From positions 1 through 5,096 of the forward strand of contig CAZBZG010000321.1 in the NCBI GenBank assembly GCA_964496245.1: 5,096 bases of DNA, read 5' to 3'. This document shows, piece by piece, positions 1 to 5,096 of the stretch. The stretch is from CAZBZG01 sp964496245 (GTDB lineage Bacteria > Planctomycetota > SZUA-567). Under the pieces are notes generated by a model, which worked only from the letters and a program-made list of their open reading frames with translations, was not told where the DNA came from and did not search any database. Position 1 is the first letter of the stretch; every line of letters starts with the position of its first letter. The position numbers and the translations under genes were made by a program.

Positions 1-3000
1 CCAGGTCGATCGTGAAGGAGCGGTCCTCGTCCAGCTCGGTCAGCACTTCGCTGGTCGCGGCGTTGACCACCCGCGAGACGGTGATCCGTCGGCCGCGGTG
101 CGTGGTCAGACCCAGGCGCTCCAGGTCGGGCGTGACCTTCAGCTTCGTGGCCTCGCCGTTCCAGGTCACGAGATACACCAGCAGCATGCCGTCGCGCTTG
201 AGCACCAGCCACTTGCAGTACGGGTCGCTCACCGCGAGCGCCGGCTCTTCGTCCCAGTAGTTGTACACCTCGCAGTCGGGCTTGCCGTAGCCGAAGCGCA
301 GGAAGGGCTTCGGATATTGCTTCACCGAAATGCCGCCCTTGATCTCGTGCACCAGCATGGCCGGTCCGCTGCTGAAGTGCAGCACCATGGGCACGTTGCC
401 GGTCTTCCGCCCCAGGCTCTCGGCGCGGAGCAGGTCCGGAGCGAAGCGCTTCTGCAGCACGTCCTTGCCGCCGCGCCACTCCAGGTCGAGGTTGTACTCG
501 TTCCAGACCATGTACGGCGCGATGTGGGTGTTGGTCATGTGGATCATCATGGCCTGGAGCGCCTTGGGATCCCGCAGTTGCTGGTGCAGGATCCAGACGC
601 GCTTGAGGTACTTGCGGTGGTTCCACATGCCGGCGGAGGGCACGATCCGCCCCTTCCACTGGTACGCTTCCGTGGTCAGGGGGTCGCTCGCCTGCTTGGG
701 GAAGCTGTTGTCGAAGTAGATGCCGTAGCCGCGCTTGAGCCACTCGGCCGCGTACCAGCAGGCGAAGTCGCGGTAGCTGTCCACCAGCCCGCCCGTTCTC
801 ATGCGGATGGACCAGGGCGTGGTCTCGCCGAAGAAGCGCTCCTGCAGCGGCTTGCCGCACCACTCGGTGTAGAAGGCCGGCGCCTCTGCCCCGCCCTTGA
901 CCACGGTGGAGTGGAACTCCTCGAAGTAGATGGTCATCGGGCCCCGCGGTTGGCGCTTGTAGCCGATGGATGAGAGATGCGCCAGCTTCTCCTGGCGCTT
1001 CTTGGGCAGCGTCTTGGGGATGTTGCGCTCCTGCCAGGCGGAGAGGATCTCCTGCGGCGTCTGCTCCGGCTTCTGCCCGGTGCGCAGCGTGTAGTTCAGG
1101 TCGAAGGTGGCCCAGTCGTGATTGAGCGGATACTTGCTGGCGTAGGTGTCGTACAAGCCGTGTACGTGGCCCATGCCGAAGAAGAAGTCCTTCTGCGGGC
1201 CCTTGCGACCGATGGCGCGCCAGTTCTCTGGCATGGGCTTGGCCGGGGTGGCCATCAGGCCGAAGACGATGTGGCGTCGGCGCTGCAGCGTCACCGGCCG
1301 CTGCACCAGGTGGATGCGCAGGGTCAACTCGCCGTCGTTGCGGTGCAGGCTGAAGGCGGGGGCATACTCGGCCTTCTTGTAGTCCACGTGTTTGACCCAG
1401 TTCTTGTCGTTGTCCGCGAACCAGCAGAGCCCCCGCTCCTCTGCGCCCAGCCAGATGTAGGGCCGGAAGCCCGTGGGCCATCCGCCGTCGGGGAAATCCC
1501 GCGTGTCCCAGAACAGTCCCTCGCCTGGGGGCGTCCTGCCGGCGGGGTTGCTCCGCAGCGATGTGGTGCAGGTATGGAACAGCGGCATCAATTCGTCACG
1601 CAGGGGAATGTCCACCCACAGGGCTTTGAGCTCCTGCTGCTGCCGGCCGGGCAGCAGATCCATCTCCACCTTCATGCAGCCGTCGTACTCGGTGGTCGTG
1701 CGCGTCTGCACGCGCACCGCGTCGTGCGCGGCCGCGCCCTCGTAGACGAGCATGTGCTTCTGGGAGGAGATGATCTCGCCCTCCGCCTCCAAAGGCTGGC
1801 CCTTGGCATCCACGTCGTCGGAGTCCAGGCTCACCCGGACCGTCATCGGGCCGGCGAGCAGCTCCTGGAACTCGCTCTCGTTGCCCCTGGCCCGCACGGA
1901 GTTCCACAGGCCAAGGCCGTTCATTTTGTATTTGCGCATGACCACGCTCACGGTGTCGTCCGCCACCGCGATGGGTTCGAAGGGCGGATAGATCTCCGTG
2001 GTCAGGCCGAGAGAGTTGTCCTCCCAGGGGAAGGTGCGGTCCTCGAAGTGGCGGACCATGGGCTCATCGAAGCCCTCGATCGCGATGTTCACGGTGTAGA
2101 GGCCGTCGTCGATGTCGGGCAGGGTGTACTGCCCCACGCCAGTGTCGCCCTTCTCCCAGGTCAACACCGTGTCCAGCAGCACCGTCTTTGCCGCGTCAAT
2201 GATCCGGATATCGGCGCTGCGCGCGTCGGCGAAGTCCTTGCCCAGTTCGATGGGCGAGACCCAGACCTTGAGCACCTGCTTGGAAGGGTAGTACCCCACC
2301 TTGGCCGCAGCCGCCGGATTGGGTCCGGTGCGCACGTTCCAGGCCTGCTCGCGCGGCTTGTTCCAGTTGCCGCCTTGGTGGCGGAAGAGCACGGTGTCGG
2401 TTTCCACATCGGTGACCAGCAAGTACAAGGTATGCTTGGCCCGCTCGTGCAGGCGGCCGGGCGTGACCTTGTACTCGAACATCGCCTCGCCGCCCGCCGG
2501 CACGTCCAGCGTCTCGGTCTTCGCCAGCTTCGGCATGTCGGTGGAGGTGATCCGCATGTCCACCTTCACCTTACGGGCGTCGCCGGGATTGATCACCTTC
2601 ACCTGCAACGGCGACCGGCCCATGAAAGTGTCCATTGTGAGCGCTTCCAGACGCACCACCGGCTCGTCAGTGGTGAGACGCACCAGGGGGAACTCACCCG
2701 CACTGGAGAAGCCTGCGCCCAGCGGCATCCAGGTGGATTGGGTCCAGGGGTTCTTGTAGTTGCGCGCGATGGACAGGCCGATCGCCTTGCCCGGCAGGGC
2801 GTCGGGGGCAACGCCCAGGTTCTTCCAGGGGAAGGCGTATTCGGCGATCCAGACGCCCGCCTCCTCGTCGATGCTGTTGCCCGCTTGCGCGCTTGCGTCC
2901 CAGCCGGTGTCGGAGGCACCCAGGCCGTGCTTCACGTCCCGGACCACGCCCTTGCTGTTGGCGATGAACTGGAAAAAGCTCAGGTCGCCCTTGCCGATGG

Positions 3001-3388
3001 TGCGGTTGGCTCGGTTCGGGTCGATGGCCAGTTCGATGCTGGAATCGAAGACCAGCTTCCCGTCCGGCATCTCCTTCTCGGCGATCAGGCCGGTGGGGCG
3101 CAGCGCGCTGCGCACTGCTACGTACATATGCTCCTTGGTATAGCCCATCCAGACCGTGGCTTCGCGCTGCTCGAACTCCATGCGCTTCCAGCGCATCAGG
3201 GGACTGACGCGGATGGCCCGGTCCCACTCGCCATCGGCGAGCGTGCCGTCGATCTCGGGCGGGGTGTCGAGCAATGCTGCGGTGGCAAGCGACTCCCCGG
3301 CGCTGGCGTGGCCGGCGACCAGGAGCATGACCCAGGTGCAAGCAAGAACCGTAACCGGATGCGCCAAACTGTTCCGCCAGTCCATCAT
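1..3388 (-). CDS. Large secreted glycoside-hydrolase-like protein with CBM9-like N-terminus (3' end outside window)
   Basis: Probably an exported carbohydrate-active protein. The frame is open for 1129 codons without a stop and runs off the left edge. The start is the first of two tandem ATGs (3388), with AGGAG at 3400-3396 seven bases upstream. Residues 1-30 form a signal peptide with a hydrophobic core and an ASA cleavage site before G31. Residues about 36-236 resemble a CBM9-like domain (IDGTLADGEW at 46-55). Residues about 237-560 look beta-rich. Then come motifs I associate with the DUF6067/GH123-like 'glycoside hydrolase domain-containing' family: EYDG at 567, FWDTRDF around W627, YIWLGAEERGLCWF at 644-657 and FGLMATPAKPMPENWR at 709-724. 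A probable catalytic barrel follows, with YFEEF at 821, IYFDN ending at N894 and VWNEYN around 962; E823, D893 and E964 are candidate acidic residues. A beta-sandwich seems to begin near 1010. Substrate and activity cannot be read from the sequence. The gene is divergent from the regulator at 3665, which suggests local control. Confidence 0.9.
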   Translation of the reverse strand, partial: MMDWRNSLAHPVTVLACTWVMLLVAGHASAGESLATAALLDTPPEIDGTLADGEWDRAIRVSPLMRWKRMEFEQREATVWMGYTKEHMYVAVRSALRPTGLIAEKEMPDGKLVFDSSIELAIDPNRANRTIGKGDLSFFQFIANSKGVVRDVKHGLGASDTGWDASAQAGNSIDEEAGVWIAEYAFPWKNLGVAPDALPGKAIGLSIARNYKNPWTQSTWMPLGAGFSSAGEFPLVRLTTDEPVVRLEALTMDTFMGRSPLQVKVINPGDARKVKVDMRITSTDMPKLAKTETLDVPAGGEAMFEYKVTPGRLHERAKHTLYLLVTDVETDTVLFRHQGGNWNKPREQAWNVRTGPNPAAAAKVGYYPSKQVLKVWVSPIELGKDFADARSADIRIIDAAKTVLLDTVLTWEKGDTGVGQYTLPDIDDGLYTVNIAIEGFDEPMVRHFEDRTFPWEDNSLGLTTEIYPPFEPIAVADDTVSVVMRKYKMNGLGLWNSVRARGNESEFQELLAGPMTVRVSLDSDDVDAKGQPLEAEGEIISSQKHMLVYEGAAAHDAVRVQTRTTTEYDGCMKVEMDLLPGRQQQELKALWVDIPLRDELMPLFHTCTTSLRSNPAGRTPPGEGLFWDTRDFPDGGWPTGFRPYIWLGAEERGLCWFADNDKNWVKHVDYKKAEYAPAFSLHRNDGELTLRIHLVQRPVTLQRRRHIVFGLMATPAKPMPENWRAIGRKGPQKDFFFGMGHVHGLYDTYASKYPLNHDWATFDLNYTLRTGQKPEQTPQEILSAWQERNIPKTLPKKRQEKLAHLSSIGYKRQPRGPMTIYFEEFHSTVVKGGAEAPAFYTEWCGKPLQERFFGETTPWSIRMRTGGLVDSYRDFACWYAAEWLKRGYGIYFDNSFPKQASDPLTTEAYQWKGRIVPSAGMWNHRKYLKRVWILHQQLRDPKALQAMMIHMTNTHIAPYMVWNEYNLDLEWRGGKDVLQKRFAPDLLRAESLGRKTGNVPMVLHFSSGPAMLVHEIKGGISVKQYPKPFLRFGYGKPDCEVYNYWDEEPALAVSDPYCKWLVLKRDGMLLVYLVTWNGEATKLKVTPDLERLGLTTHRGRRITVSRVVNAATSEVLTELDEDRSFTIDL

Positions 3389-3466
3389 GCCATTTCTCCT
3401 TTTCCAGCCGATCGGAAAACCCAAACCTACGCGCGTGGTTCCGCCATCCAGACAGCGTCTCGGTCG

Positions 3467-3479
3467 TGTTGACACAACA
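3467..3479. promoter_or_regulatory. Short dyad TGTTG-ACA-CAACA (candidate operator half of copy 1 site)
   Basis: Perfect 5-bp inverted repeat with a 3-bp centre, three bases before direct-repeat copy 1 and 79 bases upstream of the hydrolase-like ATG on the other strand. It overlaps a TTGACA hexamer. A 5-bp dyad can occur by chance; what supports it is its place next to the repeat. Confidence 0.3.
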
Positions 3480-3481
3480 GA

Positions 3482-3492
3482 CACTGTAACAT
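3482..3492 (+). repeat. 11-bp direct repeat CACTGTAACAT, copy 1 (candidate operator)
   Basis: Exact copy of the 11-mer found at 3569-3579, 87 bp apart start to start, in the divergent intergenic region. It lies 94-104 bases upstream of the hydrolase-like start. A TTGACA sits at 3469-3474, thirteen bases before it start to start, so TTGAC followed by this 11-mer occurs at both copies with different spacing. Possible binding site for the adjacent regulator; inferred. Confidence 0.5.
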
Positions 3493-3550
3493 ACGGCGCT
3501 ATTTGATCAAGCCGAAAACAGAAAACTAAGCCGCATAATGAGTATTTTGT

Positions 3551-3579
3551 TTGACTGTGTTGCATGTCCACTGTAACAT
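3551..3579 (+). promoter_or_regulatory. Putative sigma-70-type promoter for the regulator operon
   Basis: TTGACT at 3551-3556 (5/6 to the -35 consensus) is separated by 17 bases from TAACAT at 3574-3579 (4/6 to the -10 consensus). It lies in a locally AT-rich stretch and points at the regulator, giving a leader of about 80 bases. An overlapping alternative is TTGCAT at 3560-3565, 16 bases, CATAAT at 3582-3587. The -10 element lies inside the downstream copy of an 11-bp direct repeat, so a protein bound there would block the promoter. Prediction by eye only. Confidence 0.5.
3569..3579 (+). repeat. 11-bp direct repeat CACTGTAACAT, copy 2 (candidate operator over the -10)
   Basis: Exact match to the copy at 3482-3492. 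This copy contains the predicted -10 hexamer TAACAT (3574-3579) of the regulator's promoter. It is therefore well placed for autorepression, and the pair could support looping across the divergent region. Inferred from position and identity only. Confidence 0.5.
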
Positions 3580-3591
3580 TCCATAATGCAT

Positions 3592-3607
3592 CGGGCCAAT
3601 TGGGCCG
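3592..3607. promoter_or_regulatory. Imperfect 16-bp palindrome centred on CCAATTGG
   Basis: CGGGCCAATTGGGCCG is symmetric apart from one mismatched pair (3595/3604). It lies just downstream of the predicted -10 elements, near the expected transcription start, and directly before a GGGAGGG. This is a typical place for an operator of an autoregulated gene. Confidence 0.35.
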
Positions 3608-3611
3608 GGAG

Positions 3612-3628
3612 GGTTGCCTGTGGCAACC
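3612..3628. promoter_or_regulatory. Perfect 7-bp inverted repeat GGTTGCC-TGT-GGCAACC in the regulator's leader
   Basis: Two exact 7-bp arms flank a 3-bp centre, 36 bases before the chosen start at 3665. As DNA it could be an operator; as RNA it would form a short stable hairpin. It overlaps the alternative starts TTG 3614 and GTG 3620 and the end of the GGGAGGG at 3607-3613, so folding would hide them and favour the start at 3665. There is no U-run after it, so it is not a terminator. Confidence 0.45.
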
Positions 3629-3654
3629 GCTTGGCTGCGTGTGCGCCCCCGGTC

Positions 3655-3658
3655 GGAG
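3655..3658 (+). promoter_or_regulatory. Ribosome binding site that favours ATG 3665 for the regulator
   Basis: GGAG lies six bases before ATG 3665 but only three before GTG 3662, so spacing supports the ATG. A competing GGGAGGG at 3607-3613 would suit GTG 3620, six bases on, and would add 15 residues, but it is partly inside an inverted repeat. Confidence 0.5.
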
Positions 3659-3664
3659 CGCGTG

Positions 3665-4795
3665 ATGGCATCCGGACGATTCCATGCCAGCCTCAAACAG
3701 GAGATCCACCGGCGCTTGCGCGCCGAGATCGTGGACGGGCGCTGGGCCGAGGGCCAATACCTGCCGTCCTTCCGGGAGTTGGCCCGGCAGTACGACGTGA
3801 GCATCCGTCCCGTCCAGCAGGCCATGGATCAACTGGAGGCGGACGGGTATGTGCAGCGCCGGCACGGACGAGGCACCCAGGTCATCGCTACCCAGCCGGC
3901 TGCCAGCCTGCAGGACGCGGTGGCGGTCTGCCTGGAGAAGGGCGCCCATGTCTACGGCACGCTCCTGGACATGCTCAGCAGGGCCCTGCCCGGCCTGGGA
4001 GCCATTCCCGTGGTCATGGATCTGAACCAGGAGGATTCCGCCGGCATGCTGCGGCGGCTGGCGCGGGGCGGCACGCGCAAGTTCATCATCCACCTGCACG
4101 AGTATTTCAAGAGCGACGTCTTCAACGAGCCGCTGTTGCAGGAAGCGCTCTTTGTCGGCGCCATCCACTGGGACAGCGTGCGGCTGCCGCGCATGACCGC
4201 GGTGCTCACCGACCCGGTGGCTGGTGCGCGGCTGTGGCTGGAGCATCTGCGCGAGCAGGAGCACCACCGCATCCTGGTGGTGGCCGCGCACCCGGATTTT
4301 CTCGAGAAGCGCACGCCGCTGGTCACGGGAGACCGTCTGCACTACGGGCTGGTGCGCCATGGGGCCGAATTTGCCGAGCAGTGGAAGGCCGACGGCCGGC
4401 GGATGGATGCCTTCATCCCCCCGCCCGAACCGGTGGAGCAGTTGACCCCGGCCGACATTCAGCGGTTGCTGGCCATCTTCGAACAGCCCGACCCGCCCAC
4501 GGCTGTGGCGGGCCTGCGCGACTACGACACCTTCCGCGTCCAGACGGCGCTGCTGCGCGAGCTGCCCGACCTGGCCCGTTCCCTGCGCTATCTGGGGTAC
4601 TACGATACGCCCTGGAGCCGGGCTGCGCCGCTGCCCCTGACCACGGTCAGCATCGATCTGGACGCCATCCTCGCCGGCCTGCTGGCGCAACTCAAACGCC
4701 CCCACGCCGCGTGCGAAGGGGACGGCGAACTCGTGCTCGTTCCCCCGCGCCTGGTGCCGGCCGCCTCGCTGGCGGAAACGGAGGGCGAGGCATGA
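3665..4795 (+). CDS. GntR-family transcriptional regulator with LacI-type sugar-binding-like C-terminal domain
   Basis: Probably a cytoplasmic DNA-binding regulator that responds to a sugar or sugar derivative. From ATG 3665 it is 376 residues. Residues 9-73 are a GntR winged helix-turn-helix: LKQEIHRRLRAEIVDGRW, then LPSFRELARQYDVS, then the recognition-helix region IRPVQQAMDQLEADGYV and the wing RRHGRGTQV. Residues about 85-365 look like a type I periplasmic-binding-protein fold, ending with the LacI-like LTTVSIDLDAILAGLL and VPPRLVPAAS. This resembles the AraR-like GntR/LacI chimeras that sense sugars. I chose ATG 3665 because GGAG at 3655-3658 lies six bases upstream and the domain starts soon after. 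Earlier in-frame starts exist: TTG 3614, GTG 3620 (with GGGAGGG just upstream) and GTG 3662. It is divergent from the secreted hydrolase-like gene and upstream of a secreted LamG-like gene, which fits a local glycan regulator. The ligand is unknown. Confidence 0.9.
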   Translation: MASGRFHASLKQEIHRRLRAEIVDGRWAEGQYLPSFRELARQYDVSIRPVQQAMDQLEADGYVQRRHGRGTQVIATQPAASLQDAVAVCLEKGAHVYGTLLDMLSRALPGLGAIPVVMDLNQEDSAGMLRRLARGGTRKFIIHLHEYFKSDVFNEPLLQEALFVGAIHWDSVRLPRMTAVLTDPVAGARLWLEHLREQEHHRILVVAAHPDFLEKRTPLVTGDRLHYGLVRHGAEFAEQWKADGRRMDAFIPPPEPVEQLTPADIQRLLAIFEQPDPPTAVAGLRDYDTFRVQTALLRELPDLARSLRYLGYYDTPWSRAAPLPLTTVSIDLDAILAGLLAQLKRPHAACEGDGELVLVPPRLVPAASLAETEGEA

Positions 4796-4872
4796 AGCAG
4801 ACGCCAACGAGATCCATCACGAAAAACAGTACAGGCACTCGGCCGAATCGCCCCCTCTGGACGAAAGGATGA
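4792..4872 (+). CDS. Possible 26-residue mini-ORF coupled to the regulator's stop
   Basis: An ATG at 4792 overlaps the regulator's TGA as ATGA, the usual arrangement for translational coupling. A GGAG at 4780-4783, inside the end of the regulator gene, lies eight bases upstream. The frame encodes 26 residues rich in Thr, Arg, Asn and Pro, begins MKQTPTRSITKN and ends at TGA 4870-4872, four bases before the next gene's ATG. It has no hydrophobic segment and no recognisable domain, and its third codon positions are less GC-rich than in the flanking genes. It could be a chance frame in a short spacer, or a coupling ORF that carries ribosomes to the gene at 4877. Confidence 0.2.
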   Translation: MKQTPTRSITKNSTGTRPNRPLWTKG

Positions 4873-4876
4873 TCGC

Positions 4877-5096
4877 ATGCCGCGCAACCCCTTCGCTGTG
4901 TTCCTGCTGAGCTCGCTCCTGGTGCTGCAGCCGATCGGCGCGCTGCGCGCCTACGATGATCCGAACAAGGGGTACCGCGTCTACTCCTGCTGCTGGCTGC
5001 GGTACGATCCCGACCGCCACACCGTGGGACTCTTCCATCTCGACGACGGCGAAGGCGGCGGCGCCGACGCTCTGGAAGGCCAACTCAATCTCGAAT
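4877..5096 (+). CDS. Secreted protein with a LamG/concanavalin-like start (3' end outside window)
   Basis: Only the first 73 codons are present. The ATG at 4877 has AAAGGA at 4864-4869, seven bases upstream. Residues 1-25 read as a signal peptide: a short charged N-terminus (MPRN), a hydrophobic core (FAVFLLSSLLVL) and a likely cut after ALRA at residue 25. The mature start contains an adjacent cysteine pair (YSCCWLRYDP) and then VGLFHLDDGEGGGADALEG. This resembles the opening of LamG/concanavalin A-like domains, commonly written as 'alWhFdEgsG...D'. That similarity suggests a large extracytoplasmic carbohydrate-binding or carbohydrate-active protein, but the catalytic part, if any, is off the edge. 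It lies 81 bases after the regulator on the same strand, with no visible terminator between them, so co-transcription is likely. The LamG call is moderate confidence; the signal peptide and gene start are firmer. Confidence 0.8.
   Translation, partial: MPRNPFAVFLLSSLLVLQPIGALRAYDDPNKGYRVYSCCWLRYDPDRHTVGLFHLDDGEGGGADALEGQLNLE

Noticed and set aside
1..90. VLAC at residues 14-17 of the hydrolase-like protein as a lipoprotein signal
   Set aside because: The cysteine comes before most of the hydrophobic core, and a standard signal-peptidase I site (ASA before G31) fits better.
2694..3341. 215-codon minus-strand frame inside the hydrolase-like gene
   Set aside because: It lies in a different minus-strand frame from the 1129-codon gene and has an Arg/His/Gly-rich composition typical of frame-shifted GC-rich sequence.
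977..3472. 831-codon plus-strand open frame, with 98-973 in the same frame before it
   Set aside because: It is the exact codon-register antisense of the minus-strand gene at 1-3388. Such frames stay open in GC-rich genes because TTA, CTA and TCA codons are rare; the stop at 971-973 matches one sense TCA. Its His/Val/Arg/Leu-rich product has no recognisable domain, while the minus strand has a ribosome site, signal peptide and family motifs.
3469..3497. TTGACA at 3469 as a second rightward promoter
   Set aside because: The -35 is perfect, but at 16-18 bases downstream there is only GC-rich sequence (TACGGC), and the closest -10-like TAACAT is 12 bases away, too near for sigma-70.
3389..3530. 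A promoter for the leftward hydrolase-like gene
   Set aside because: I scanned the minus strand of the intergenic region and found no -35/-10 pair with good matches and a 16-18 base spacer. It may need an activator or another sigma factor, so I did not mark one.
3586..4872. 428-codon plus-strand frame overlapping the regulator
   Set aside because: It is an Ala/Gly/Arg/Pro-rich shadow in another frame of the regulator gene, which has a clear GntR domain and LacI-like C-terminus.

Overview
The window holds three genes around one divergent promoter region. It is GC-rich (roughly mid-60s percent by eye) and bacterial, with a long secreted carbohydrate-active protein, a GntR-type regulator with a sugar-binding-like domain, and the start of a secreted LamG-like protein. 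This mix is familiar from Planctomycetota, Lentisphaerota, Verrucomicrobiota and related polysaccharide-degrading lineages. The assignment is an inference from gene content; no marker gene is present to fix the taxon.

Layout. Positions 1-3388 (minus strand) are one uninterrupted reading frame of at least 1129 codons that runs off the left edge. It has a signal peptide, a CBM9-like N-terminal domain, beta-rich middle domains and a glycoside-hydrolase-like (DUF6067/GH123-like) C-terminal half. Because its stop lies outside the window, the long plus-strand frames across this region (for example 98-973 and 977-3472) are antisense shadows, not genes. Positions 3389-3664 are a 276-base divergent intergenic region, visibly poorer in GC, with a plausible sigma-70 promoter for the rightward gene, an exact 11-bp direct repeat 87 bp apart, and three dyad-symmetric elements. 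Positions 3665-4795 (plus) encode the GntR/LacI-like regulator. Its stop codon overlaps by ATGA a possible 26-codon mini-ORF (4792-4872). At 4877 a secreted, LamG-like protein begins and runs off the right edge.

How it may work together. Inference: this is a local glycan-utilization unit. The cytoplasmic regulator would sense a sugar or oligosaccharide through its C-terminal periplasmic-binding-protein-like domain and control both the divergent hydrolase-like gene and its own operon through the repeats between them. Both structural gene products carry export signals and would act outside the cytoplasm. No mobile element, tRNA, rRNA, CRISPR array or clear terminator was seen.
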